From Ascidia mentula (Eukaryota; Chordata; Ascidiacea; Phlebobranchia; Ascidiidae): DNA of 64,000 nucleotides. Positions 1-27,993 of the stretch are shown piece after piece. The position numbers were made by a program, and so were the translations under genes. Position 1 is the stretch's first letter; every line of letters starts with the position of its first letter. Under the pieces are notes generated by a model, which was not told the DNA's origin, searched no databases, and saw nothing but the letters and a program-made list of their open reading frames with translations. The DNA lies in contig OX387198.1 in NCBI GenBank assembly GCA_947561715.1, positions 17,236,001 to 17,300,000 on the forward strand. The letters run 5' to 3'.

Positions 1-124
1 AGATGGATACCAAAATTAGTTTCAGTTTATTCGGCTGTTCGGTGCATCACTAGTTAATTGTAACTTTTGTCAACATAAGATAATGTTAGGATTTCACAAG
101 TTTAACAGATAAATTTCTACTCAC

Positions 125-14245
<14,121 letters not shown>

Positions 14246-15456
14246 TTTTAATATTTTTAATTCCACAAGATAACCAACAGTTTATACAAAAGATTGCTCA
14301 CAAATGAAAAAAGTTCTGTTGTAATATACGAAATGCGTAATATTTTTAAATTAATGCTATTAATTTGTTACTTTATATACCCTCAGAAAGCAACACTCAG
14401 ACATTTTTTTTTCATATTTACGGCATAGTCTATAATATTTGTCATCAAGGTTTTTTCGCAAATTTATGAAATACACAAATACTACATTAGTCACATGATA
14501 ATTGAAGAGTAATCAAGATGTTATAAAATAATAAATTAGAAAGATATTCACAGGTTTCAGGTCGCAAACATAACTTTTGGTACATTGTGCATTTCATAAA
14601 CATATCTACAAATCGTTACCATAGACTATATAAAAAAGTTTGATTATGATGTTTAGTGTATACTTGTCCCAAATAAAGTATGTTTGTCTACACTGCTTGA
14701 TATTTTAATGATGATACACACAAAAAAAACGTCATATTTTACAAACTAAGCAACTTTTTTTTGGAACACAACTTCATATGGAATCGCCTTCCTTATGATA
14801 TGTTTATGCATGTAATTACATTGATTATTTTTACCCTATGTTTTTGTATATAGTCGGTAATTAGAGTAAAAAGAGCAGCAATAAAAAAATTCTGTACAAA
14901 AGCATTCATGTGATAAATACTGTACATTCATTTGATGCTGCTCTTTTACTCTAATACTGTTTCATTTGATTCTTAATGAAAACAATCAACAAAAACAGAG
15001 CCATGGTGAAAATTAGCAATAAAACATTGACAATAGGCAAACCTTCACCGAGAGGCCAACGCAGAAAATAATACAACAAAACATCGCATTAGTGCCCACA
15101 TTACACAGTCACAGTAAATGCTTGAGCTCGCCCAAAATGCGCGATTTGTTTGAAAAAGAACTTCAAAGTTCAAACATCGATCGTGATTCAAACTGATCAC
15201 GTGACTTACGAAACTGGTTGTTAATCATTTTATGCAAAGCCAGCTTGATTGTAAATAAATCAGATACTTTCTCGCAAAATTAGGATATTATGAAACCCCG
15301 TTTACAAATAATTTCAACACCAACTTCCAAACACAAAATGCTTATTTAGTCAAAAAAATCTCTCAATAAGGTGAAGTATAAGTAGAGAGAAAACGCATGT
15401 TCCGCTTCATTGCACTTTGGGTTAACATCGGCATTGCTCTGGGGCCACAGTATTAT
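14246..15456. other. Intergenic: CKAP5 upstream region up to the P-like transposon
   Basis: No convincing coding frame. It should hold the CKAP5 promoter and 5' leader. A compact hairpin (14860-14955) is the only structured feature I see; the rest is AT-rich unique-looking sequence. Confidence 0.6.
14860..14955. repeat. Hairpin/MITE-like inverted repeat
   Basis: Arms at 14860-14880 and 14936-14955 are complementary (ATTAGAGTAAAAAGAGCAGC against GCTGCTCTTTTACTCTAAT), differing by one base in the A-run. The 55-bp interior contains further short self-complementarity. Probably a tiny foldback element upstream of CKAP5. Confidence 0.5.
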
Positions 15457-15716
15457 CATAGTATACTAAACATATAGTAGGCCGACTGATTGTTTGTTCT
15501 TTTATGACGTACAAAAAGTTCGTCACGGTTGTGCATCTGCTCTCAGGTGCTTCAGCAGACAACTGTTATTGTTGCTTGAAAGAAACCATTTTGCCAAATA
15601 GTTGTATTTTTCGCTAAAAGCATGACGTGGGCGTGGAAGAAATCATAATAAACGTCAATTTTTCATCTGTTTATATTATTTAGGAAGATATATCTGTATT
15701 TTGTTAAAACTTTAAT

Positions 15717-18700
15717 ATGGCACCAACGCACTGCGCTGTACCGGGATGTTTTTGGAGCAGAGCAACATGCTTGAGGAACAATTTAAAATTAAGAAGTTTG
15801 TTTACCGTAAGGAGGCCAGAACTGTGTAAAAATCAGCAAGAGAGGAAGCACCATGAAACACTGACAAAATTTTTATTATCGATGCGGGACAGTAGTGGAG
15901 GGGATAATATAAAAAATATGTTACATAGAGAAATGTTGGTTTATAGTTTAGTCAGAGTAATATAGTGTTAGTCAGACAACATTTGTTCTTTTAAGGGCTG
16001 CAATCTGTGAAATACACTTCAGAGAGCAGGACTTGGAGAAACGGGAAAATGGAGTAAAGTTGTGTATTGGTGCAGTGCCATGTAAAAATTTACCAAAATC
16101 AATGTCTTTTTGCCATCAACAAAGGAAACCCCCAACATTTAGGAAAACAATTGTAAAAGTAAAACACAGGAGTATTGCAAATCTGAAACAATCTGCTGAA
16201 AGCCCTTCTTTGAAAGGTAAGAATTTGGATAAAAATAACTTTGCACCTCTTAAACAAACCTATTTTTGTGAATAAATGGATATTTTATGAATTTCGTGGA
16301 TTGTTGGTGGCAGAAAAAAGAAAGGAAGGTTATGTTATTCCAATTATAAGGTTAGGGCAAATATAAAGATTGTGAGGTAATTTTAAAGGAATTTCTTTTT
16401 TGGAACAGAATATTTATTCTTTAGGGTTGCTTTTGCTGATGATGCAACTATCAATGAAATTGCTTTATCAGGATGGAAAGTTAATTTACGGGAAGTTGAA
16501 ATTGGGAATCCACGGTTTGAAAGTCTCTGTAGTGTTTTGCGTAAGCAACATAGTCCTAATTACAGTAAGTGATTTTTAAAGTTATTTTGAATTAGGGGAC
16601 ATTGAAAGACTGGATGCCTGTGAGGGGGTTTTCGAAAACATGCCAAATGCTGTTTCCCATCCACTTCCATACTGGGATGAAAATAGACTTAAAATTAAAC
16701 AACAATTCCGTTCTCCTTCTTGCAAAGTAGTAGGTTAGTGTCAATTTTTTACATAAATGATGTTAATTGTAGTGATAAACTTTTTTTCCATAAATAATGT
16801 TAATTGTAGTGATGACTTTTTTTTCCATAAAGGATGTTAATTATAGTGATGAACTTTTTGCCAGGAAGTTTGTGTATTTTTTGAATGTTTGTTGTTGTGT
16901 CTTTTGTTTAAAACTAGTGGTTAGTGTGAAATGCGCAGTGATAGATCTGTGGTTATGTTCTGTGGTTGATATTTTTTGTACGTGGAGCTATTTATGTTGA
17001 TTTTATCAGAAAAATGTAGACAGTCATGTGTAGACTAAAAATTCAGTCTGCACAAGGTTTATGTGAATTTGCTGAGTGAATAGGTGGTATTTCATGGTCT
17101 TTTGTTCTGACATGAAAGAATCATGGTAATCCAACCTTATTTTCTCAGAGACTAACATCAGCTGTTAAATCAGCTTTTACTAATTTCAAGATCTGTTGTT
17201 ATAGTTAGAGGTGGAGGATCTTGTGAGACATGCATTGCAATGTTAAAAGGTAAAAGTACAGAATCTTGTGTCTCTGTAAATGAACTGAAAAGTGCAACAG
17301 GAAATGTAAAACAATAAGTTTATTGCAGCAATATTTTTATCTAAGACATCAAATGTTTTAGAGCGATGAAAGTAATAGAAAGTCTGTCTTTAATGAATGG
17401 CAAAAATTATTCTTTGAGCACCAAAAGTTAAATTTACAAGAACCTGTTACAAGACGGAGGTATCATCCTGACATAATTAGATGGGCTGTTGAGTTTTACT
17501 CTAGATCACCAGCAGCATACGAACATGTCAGAACCAGTGGTGTTTTAATTTTACCATCAACTTCAACAATCAAACAATATCGGTCAGTCTGCAAAAAGTT
17601 TATTTTGAATTGCTTGTATTTTTAAACATATAACACAATTTATTCAAGAAATTGTATTTCGCCAAAACCTGGTACAAACATGCTTGCACTACGTGAAATG
17701 GAGCGTCTTCAAAATGAAAATGGCCCCCTGCCATCTTATTTAACGCTCGATGAAATGAAAAGTATGACAATTCTATCTGCAGCATATCTCTGTTTTATCT
17801 TCAACAATTATTTGCAGTTCGTGAAAATCTTGTTATAAAAGATGGCAAATTGGTTGGGTTTGTAGATATTCCGGAAGGCGGAGGTTGCAATGACTCAAAA
17901 CTGGCAACCCACATCCTTGGTTTGTAAATCGCTTTTTTATCATGTACTATTTGTGATTTATACAATCAGTCACTGAATTTCAGTGTTTTATGTGAGATCC
18001 ATCAAGCGAGAGCTGTCTCTTCCACTTGCTTGGTACCCTACCAACACCGCTCCAGCAGAGCAGCTGGCTTTAATTTTTTGGAATATTTTACATGATTGTG
18101 AAACCAGAAATGTTAATATTCATGCAGTTGTTGCAGATGGATCTGCTACCAACAGAAAGTTTTTTAAATTAATTTCCGGCATGGACAACATTTCCATTAC
18201 AAAAGCTCTAACAGCTCCGAATCCATTCACAGAGGAACATAGGATGGTATTTTTATGTTCAGACCCATCTCACTTGTTAAAAGTATTGGGAAACTTTTTT
18301 TTCCTGGGGCCAACTGACTTTCAAAATATGTGTAATTTTATGTAGACAACAAGAAATTCGCTATTTGCGTCCAAACCAACTGGTTCAAGATACATGAATA
18401 TGGAAGGACATGGTAAAGATATCTTGTGGACCCATATAAAGGAATTGTATAAATCGGAAAAAAGTTCTACACTTTTGTCTCGTACCAGATTAACAGATGC
18501 CCATATAAATCTAAATCCATTCACAAAAGTTAGTAGTACTGTGGCAGAAAAAGCCATATTATCAACATTTGATATGTTTTTTTTTTTCATAGATGAAAGT
18601 AAGCTTGGCAAGAGACACTCTTAGCTGGAAAGTTGGAAACTGCCTTAAAATGATCCCACAGGCAATGGGCACTGCTAATTATGTACTGCTATTTGCAAAG

Positions 18701-19347
18701 TAAACACACTGAAACCTTCTATATTCATTTGTTTTTTTTGCATTTAATCCAAAACATCTTTTTCTACAAGGTGGTTCGATATCGTAAATAGCACTATACC
18801 GATTCAAAATATGATGGATGACAGAATCATTTGGTTGAAAACTACATTTGTCAGCACATTGCAAAATTGGCAGGTAATCCAAATAGATCAAATTGTTTTA
18901 AATTTAAATATACATTACATTTTCTGTGTATTGTAGGCTAGTGTTAAAACTTCTGAAAAAAGACGCATTATGGCATATCCTACTTTGGAAGGCCTTTTGT
19001 TCACGACTTTTAGTCTAATTGGTGTTTGCCAACAGCTTCTTGAAATAAATAGTTTGGAGTATGTGTTACTGCATACCTTTACCCAAGATGTGTTGGAAGC
19101 ATTTTTTGGGAACATAGTAAGTACCATGATTTTTGTGTGATTCAAACAAAACTCAGGAAATGTTCAGAGACAACTTGGCCGGCGGTCTTCAAATCCAGAC
19201 ATTTCTCAAGTATCTTATGGCATGCAACACATTTTACAACGAAAAATTATTAAAAAAATTAAGGGTGGAAGCACAACCCATGGAGCCAAAAACTCATGGA
19301 TAACAGTATCTAATGAGCCAATGCCCAAGAAGGGGCGAATTGCTTAA
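15717..19347 (+). CDS. THAP9/P-element-like transposase, multi-exon
   Basis: DNA-cutting transposase with an N-terminal THAP zinc finger: MAPTHCAVPGC in the first exon (from 15717), then CEIHF and the AVP box (IGAVPCKNLP) in 15996-16216. Later exons, approximate: 16425-16564, 16596-16733, 17212-17251, 17362-17582 (YHPDIIRWAVEFYSRSPAAY), 17651-17760 (ends LTLDEMK, likely first catalytic Asp), 17820-17921, 17984-18283 (VVADGSATNRK, then FLCSDPSHLLK with the second Asp), 18344-18529, 18591-18701 (MKVSLARDTLSWKVGN), 18771-18871, 18937-19118 (TQDVLEAFFGNI, probable catalytic Glu) and 19156-19347 (VQRQLGRRSSNPD, stop TAA). Order and motifs fit the RNase-H-like fold with a GTP-binding-type insertion known for P and THAP9. 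The first junction, within the THAP finger, is unresolved. The protein stops soon after the GNxxRQ block, so the usual C-terminal domain is not on this strand. Confidence 0.85.
16750..16860 (+). repeat. Short tandem repeat in a transposase intron
   Basis: About three imperfect copies of a roughly 50-bp unit containing ATGTTAATTGTAGTGAT and CTTTTTTTCCATAAA, lying in the intron after 16733. Likely replication slippage within the transposon. Confidence 0.6.
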
Positions 19348-19544
19348 ACTTTTTGGTTCTTATGTACATAATTTATTGTTTTATATATTTGTTCATCAAT
19401 TGTTAAAATCTGTGAAAAAGATAAACAGCAAGAAACACACAAGACTGTTTATTGTCACCACTAGTAGGGTTTCAACATGCGCTAGGTTTTGTCCCATTGA
19501 TACAATAAGGTAAGACACATTTAAACATATTTGTAATAATCACC

Positions 19545-20423
19545 TTACTTGCTACATTTGTTTTTCAGGTCACCCCGCAGTCCTTTGGATTGTTTACAAG
19601 TTTTACCTAGCATTTTTTCCACAAGTTTCTTTGAAAAAGTGTGAGATAAAACACGGACAAACAATTTAACTATATAAGTCACGACTTTATCGACCATATC
19701 AACCTCCTTTTTGCACACAGATTTGAGTGTGTCAATTAGAAGCATAAAATAGTTGCAAGCACAAACTGATTCCGCCAATAAAACAAAGTCCACTTTTCCT
19801 GGGGCTTGATTAACTTCTTTAGTAGTATAAATATATACCTTTTGGAGCAAGTGTAATAAATCTTCTGATGGATATTTAAGGCAACCACTTTTGAATTCCA
19901 TTATTTTAATTAATTTCCCCTGTGGCTGTGTTGCTTGCAGGAAATCCAAAACTTCAGTACATGTAAACTTTTTTTGGGCCTTCTGCAGTGTATAACCTCC
20001 CAAGTATTCAATAATATCATTTTCTTTTTCACCTATTTCCCCGTATGCTTTTTCAACAGGTTGCACAACTGGTGGTTTGACAATAGCCTGCATTATCTTT
20101 AATAAAACATGAGCCGCATTGCACTGATTAAGTTCTTCTGCAAAGTATTTTTGCGCATTTTTACAAATTTTTGGATAATGTGATATGATATCCGACATTT
20201 TGTTTTTTTCATTTCTTAACCTGGACCATTCAAGAACAATCTCTTCACCAGATTTTGACAGATGAACGTTATATTTAATTAACGTTTCAGATACGTTTTC
20301 TGTAAATGTAGCTGCCTCCGCGTGATCGCCGTCAAGGTCATCCAGAAGAAGATCGTTTATGACTTCAACGGTCATAACATCATGCCAAATGGACTGGGTA
20401 ATTGCGAACTCCATTTTCATCAA
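19545..20423 (-). CDS. Second, convergent gene of the P-like transposon (292 aa)
   Basis: A single uninterrupted exon on the strand opposite the transposase, starting close inside the right terminal repeat and ending about 200 bp from the transposase stop. The protein is mostly helical-looking. A central block (DIIEYLGGYTLQKAQKKFTC, around residues 140-160) resembles by eye the EYIAGYVxRK...C signature found near the C-terminus of THAP/P-type and related transposases. It may therefore supply, as a separate polypeptide, the domain that the plus-strand transposase lacks. No catalytic motif is visible. A host-derived passenger gene is the main alternative. Function is not assigned. Confidence 0.7.
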   Translation of the reverse strand: MMKMEFAITQSIWHDVMTVEVINDLLLDDLDGDHAEAATFTENVSETLIKYNVHLSKSGEEIVLEWSRLRNEKNKMSDIISHYPKICKNAQKYFAEELNQCNAAHVLLKIMQAIVKPPVVQPVEKAYGEIGEKENDIIEYLGGYTLQKAQKKFTCTEVLDFLQATQPQGKLIKIMEFKSGCLKYPSEDLLHLLQKVYIYTTKEVNQAPGKVDFVLLAESVCACNYFMLLIDTLKSVCKKEVDMVDKVVTYIVKLFVRVLSHTFSKKLVEKMLGKTCKQSKGLRGDLKNKCSK

Positions 20424-20942
20424 TAAAAATATTTGCTATCGTACAAACTATTACAAGTTGTCTGCCAGAGACATACGACTTCAGTTTAGCGTAATCTACT
20501 TGTCAGTAAGCAACTACAAAATGCAACAAACTTAACAAAACAAGCAAAGTAACTTACAGCTACATTATTTTAATGTTATAAATTGCAATAACAGTTTTAA
20601 GTTCGTTTAACTTCCGTCACTACATTAAGTTTAGCTGCAGAAAATCGTGTTTTCAAATGTCAACCAGACAGTATTAGAGCAGATGCAACCATGCATGACC
20701 GAGACAATCAGTCGGCCTACTATATGTTTAGTATACTATGGTATTATAGTGTTATGCGGAGTATCTATGCTGAGACAGAGGTCGGTAACCTTTACTACAC
20801 AAAAAGTCAGTTTGACCTTTTTGTGAAAATAATTCATACTTAGGGTCGCAAAACGGATTTCAAATTGGAATTTTTCCACCAATGGAGGCCCGATTTAGCG
20901 TGTCGATTTTCCAGAGGTATTGCATTTTTATATGTATGAATG

Positions 20943-21046
20943 GCAGCATTGGTCAAGCGCCCGACCCATATATCAAGACGAAAACCTGACCGGGATTTGT
21001 GCCCAGGATATCCAGGGTTCAAATCCCGGTGTGGTCAAAAAAAAAT
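20943..21046 (+). mobile_element. Retroposed tRNA-derived element with 12-bp target duplication
   Basis: A 104-bp insert with an A-box-like start (GGCAGCATTGGTCAAGCGC), a perfect B-box (GGTTCAAATCC) and an A-rich tail. It is flanked by identical 12-bp direct repeats, TATGTATGAATG, at 20931-20942 and 21047-21058. Length and extra arm recall a class II (Leu/Ser-type) tRNA, but the 5' acceptor strand does not pair with the 3' strand, so it is a retroposed copy or minimal SINE, not a working tRNA gene. Confidence 0.75.
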
Positions 21047-21157
21047 TATGTATGAATGCCGAATTGCGCAAAAACGAACTGAAACGGATGATGTGGGTAA
21101 ATTACCTTTATGGACAAGAAACAAATTTTTCCACGTTTTCAGCATCAGGCTTTAAAC

Positions 21158-22551
21158 CAGTGGTTCTCCAAGTGGGCGCCAGCGGCCCCCTAGGAGCGTT
21201 TGCAATCGTACGGGGGCGCTGGAGACTAAATGGGCGATTGGTGACAGGGCAAATTTTCACTTAGAGCCTAAGTCAGTGTTTCCCAACTGGTGGTACGTGC
21301 TGTGTATAAGCTGCAGACAGATGGCCACTGTTTCGACCTAAAAGGTCTCATCAGTGCAGCTGGTGTGACTATAGGACGACTTTGCTGACCAAACGGCCTA
21401 GCAAAGACTTCCACTTTGTGGTGACTATACAATCACCGTCATCCTTTGGGCACCAAACTAGGTGCAACCTTACGGAGAAAACAAGGTGGAAACACTATGA
21501 ACAAGCAAAGCTCAACCAATAGTGCCGTCACGTGGTACGTGCTGTTCCACTAGTGGTATGTAAACGCATTCCAGGTGGTACGCAAGCACCTTTCCGTAAT
21601 TTTCTCAGCTCTTACTTGGTGGAACGTGCATTAATTGCCAAGCAACAAATAAATTCGTCATGTTTTTTGTCTGTTCTGTTGGGCGTTGTTAAAGGCCGCA
21701 TCTCACAGTCATTTGTCATTGTGCACCTGGTTACAGTTTCTCTTGTTTGCCAAAAACAATTGCCGGGTCCGATGACTCATGAAGGGGGACTACTATTGCT
21801 GAACAGAAAAAAAATTGATTGCAGCTGCATTGAGACAGCACATTGGGGGGTTTTGCAAAGGCTAACTGCTAAATTGTCAGTCCTAGGGGGTGTACAAACA
21901 GCCCCGGTGGGTCCCCAAGACAGTTGCAAGACATCTAATTCTTAATGAATTGTGTAGAGGAGGGTTGGTGGCTTCACTTAATCGCAAATGGAGGGTACTT
22001 TCTGTGATTCATTTTTTCACAAAACAAACCTACACTTTTTTCTGCTTTTTTGGCCAAAATAATGGCCAACAGAGGGTCAAAATGCCCCCGGGGGAGCAGT
22101 TAAAGTAGTTATTTCGATTATAAGTTTGGCCACAATTCCTAGGCAAGGGTCGGCACTAACAGAAAATCACAAATTGAACATACTTTCTGTGATTCATTTT
22201 TCACAAAATCAACCTCAATATTTGGGTAGTTTTTCAGCTACATGTACAACAGCACCCTCTACCAATTTACTGCCTGACTAATAACCCTGAAAACCATAGT
22301 AAAACTGCCCCAAACACGCTGAAAATCGCCCTGGCAACAGCCTGTTCATCTGCGCTCATTCAACCAAAACACTGGCGCCCATGCATGACCCATTGCATTG
22401 TTACACATAATTTTACTCTGTTACGCAGGACAGAGTTCGAGAAGGGCATTTCCCAACCGGGAAAGTCTTTTTCATAGAAATACAGAGATGCGGCCTAAAA
22501 GACTGTAAGGTGTTTGGGGGGCGATACAGAAAAAAAGTTTGAGAAACACTG
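21158..22551. mobile_element. Non-autonomous hAT transposon
   Basis: The left end CAGTGGTTCTCCAAGTGGG and right end GTTTGAGAAACACTG are the usual degenerate hAT termini, and an exact 8-bp target duplication CTTTAAAC lies at 21150-21157 and 22552-22559. The 1.39-kb interior has no transposase. Two interior blocks repeat one another (around 21990-22030 and 22170-22215, sharing TACTTTCTGTGATTCATTTT). A second hAT-like end (CAGTGTTTCCCAACTGG) starts at 21273, suggesting nesting. A related copy lies in the ankyrin-gene intron near 39850-40400. Confidence 0.85.
21304..21531. mobile_element. Short insertion with 14-bp target duplication, nested in the hAT element
   Basis: A 228-bp segment is bounded by the direct repeat GTGGTACGTGCTGT (21290-21303 and 21532-21545); removing it and one repeat restores a continuous hAT sequence. 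Duplication length suggests a target-primed retroposon (SINE-like), but there is no A-tail and no Pol III box that I can identify. Confidence 0.6.
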
Positions 22552-22559
22552 CTTTAAAC

Positions 22560-23353
22560 CACATTGAAGAGCATTAGGTACTTGTACATGCGACTCCGGC
22601 CTGTGCCCCGGATCTGGAAGCCCATATCAAAGTTTTTCTGTAAGACTTTATCCAAAAAAACGGAGACCACCGGCTGTTCTTCGGGGGCGGACCCCAAATA
22701 AAGTCTATATTATCAAAGTTCCATCAAAAAGGTGGGGCAGTGGCGATTATCCGTGTAAGTGATTATTGGAGGCAGTCACAAAGTATAGAACGATTGCACA
22801 CTCTTTACATAGAACTTTTTGTTTTGGAAGTGTCGAATTATCATCAATACAATATAGCGAATATATATTATCGAATTATTTGCCACATAAGTACGAGGCC
22901 CGAGCAATGAGGCACGAAAACATGCAAGATGTGAAGATAAATACGGAATACGGTTGCCTATAATTATTCATTGCTGTTGTTACCGTATTTCCTGTCAAGC
23001 AATTGTAAATTATTCTGGGATAATTATTTTTAAAAAAACCTTTCCGTGCTCAACGTTAGGCTCTCTATATGGGTTCCACATGCAACTTCAAGTGGACATT
23101 TATGTCGTCGCAAGACTTCACAGTCGTCTATTATTGCGACACACAGACAGCCGAATAATGACAGCGTTCGAGTGTGGTTTTTCTTTTAACGCACTAATGA
23201 TTGCGTCACGAAGAGCAGCATATTCAGACTGGTTCACTGTTCAACTATTCCCCCAATCTTTTCACATTACATCTTATCATCAAAACAAATGTAAAAACCC
23301 TATTGTGTCAAGCTCCCAATCAACAAAAAGCACAGAACATGTTCTGAGATAAA
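22560..23353. other. Intergenic, no gene seen
   Basis: Lies between the hAT element and the polyubiquitin 3' end. Open frames here are short with no recognisable motif. Confidence 0.5.
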
Positions 23354-23359
23354 TTTATT
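23354..23359 (-). terminator. Polyadenylation signal of polyubiquitin
   Basis: AATAAA on the minus strand, about 130 bp past the stop codon at 23492-23494. Confidence 0.6.
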
Positions 23360-23491
23360 GAACTGCTTTTACTTTTACATATTATAGGGGTCACCAGGCA
23401 CATGCGTTCCAAGTAAGGCAGAAACCAACTCTTTATTTAAAATTAGGAGAAAGTTGTTTTCGCCTTAATCTTGGAACGCAGGATAAGCTAC

Positions 23492-26248
<2,757 letters not shown>

Positions 26249-26428
26249 TTAGAACTCACTCGCACACGAATATATATTACAAGTTTAATTCCGACAGAAA
26301 ATTTAAGTTTGATATTTACCTTGTAAGTATTCTCTTTAAAAAGTTGCTTGCGAAAATTCGTGCGCTTCTTCTTCAATACTAACGCTTGGTATGAGGAAGC
26401 TTTCGCAACGTTCTTTTTATTAAGCTTG

Positions 26429-26446
26429 GTCACATGATCATGTGAC
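26429..26446. promoter_or_regulatory. 18-bp palindrome with overlapping E-boxes upstream of polyubiquitin
   Basis: GTCACATGATCATGTGAC is a perfect palindrome about 200 bp upstream of the polyubiquitin start codon, followed at 26451 by TCACGTGG. Both contain CAYRTG cores of the kind bound by bHLH-Zip factors (USF/MITF/TFEB class). A regulatory role is inferred. Confidence 0.4.
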
Positions 26447-26529
26447 TTTATCACGTGGCCTGTACAAGCGATTTTATTGGTCGTAAAAAAACAAAGAGCG
26501 CAGAGAAAGATCGAGAAACACAAGCCTGC

Positions 26530-27993
26530 TGTCCCTCCGTTTTGGAAAAAAGGACCATGTCGTACAATTGACTCAAATCGTGGTGCAAGAATATGTGTTG
26601 GTAACGATGACGTGTTTTAACAAACTGAATAGTTTCACGCCATGCTTTTGTATGTAACATGTATTTGGTCTTGTAACAAAGGTGCGTTTATAAAAGTTTT
26701 GCAGAAACAAACAGCTAAACTTGATACAGTAGGTTTTTAAATTAATAATCTGATGTTTTTTTGTGGCTCTGGTGTTTGGGTGACACATCCACATTTGAAA
26801 AAAGTAATACAGTACATCTAAATTAGTTTTAGAAACCAATCAAAGATTAAACGATTTCATTTTTCGTCGATTTCACATTACCACTGTTTTTTGTCAAGTC
26901 AACAGACGTTCAGCGAACAGCTGGCTTCGGTGTGAGCTGTATTGTAAATGTGAAGTCATTGGCGGAAACGCTGACACCTATATGTGACAACAACTGAACA
27001 AGCGTACAGACGGGGCCAACGGCTAGACAACACAATCCTACGCGTGACGTATTAGTCAGCAGTTTCAATGCATCACGGTTTTACTTCCCTCTTGTATTAC
27101 GCCAAGCTTGCTTAAAACGTTACACCATGTGGCTCACTGATTGTACGACACAACAATTGACGAAATGAAATCCACACAACATAAAGTTACACGACGCCAT
27201 TTGGTGTTTGGACAATTTCTTTTACCCTTATAGGCCTGCTGTAGCCGACAAGACATCATATCAAAGGATATAACTAGATGTGTTGACAAAAATGAAACAA
27301 AACTGTTGTGGCGCACAGGTTTGAGATATGAGATTATTTTTTTGTTTCAATTGAAATTGAGTGTGCGTGAGCTATTTCAAAGCGTTATAAAACAATGCCA
27401 AACCCGAAGCCATCAGATACTCAACACAGAGGGAACAGGTTATTTGTGGGCTCACATGATTGGATCATTTGTTTGTCTCGCGTTTTAGATATGTGATACC
27501 GTTTCTCACTAGTGACGCAATATGATATCACGTACGTGACTGCAAATAGCCAAAGCTGTCAAACATTAATCCACATATCTGTAATGCATGTAGTTGACTC
27601 TTTATCCAATGTTTAAATGTCATTTACCTCAACATAACATTAGGTACCACAGTACATGATTTAAATAAGGAATTGAGCCAGATGTTTTAACCACTTTTCA
27701 GATCAGGTTTCATAACATGAAACAACTTTTACGGTATAGGTTATACTGTGTATTGTGAGGTGTTTATTGCCAAAAACAGATTTTTCGGTGTTTCTGAAAA
27801 ACTACAACAGACTGAAAAACATAACTCGAATCCCAAATTTGTCGTGTTGGCATTGCATATTTTGCAAAATAATACAGGCGTCTCGTGTTATTGATGACAA
27901 TAGTATGTAAATATACTGCGTTGTTTAGGTTATAATCTCCGGACTTTCTTTCTTTTAAAGAAACTATGAACCCCCATTCAAGAGGAAATTTTA
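26530..27993. other. Intergenic between polyubiquitin and the ARL gene
   Basis: Contains the presumed upstream region of polyubiquitin and the 3' flank of the ARL gene. I see no coding frame with family motifs and no clear repeat. Confidence 0.5.

Larger units (their letters stand above)
15457..20740 (+). mobile_element. P-superfamily (THAP9-like) DNA transposon, complete ends
   Basis: Perfect 37-bp terminal inverted repeats start CATAGTATACTAAACATATA (15457-15493; complement 20704-20740). A direct repeat GTATTAT flanks both ends (15450-15456 and 20741-20747), consistent with a 7-bp target duplication; classical P elements duplicate 8 bp. Ends begin CA and finish TG as in Drosophila P. Inside are a multi-exon transposase on plus and a convergent 292-codon gene on minus. 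Identical TIRs and mostly open exons suggest recent activity, which is an inference. P-like elements are known from Ciona, so the family is not new; the two-gene layout is the notable point. Confidence 0.9.

Noticed and set aside
20741-20930. P element extending further right to include the tRNA-like insert
   Set aside because: The TIR and direct repeat end exactly at 20740/20747; the tRNA-like insert has its own duplication outside.
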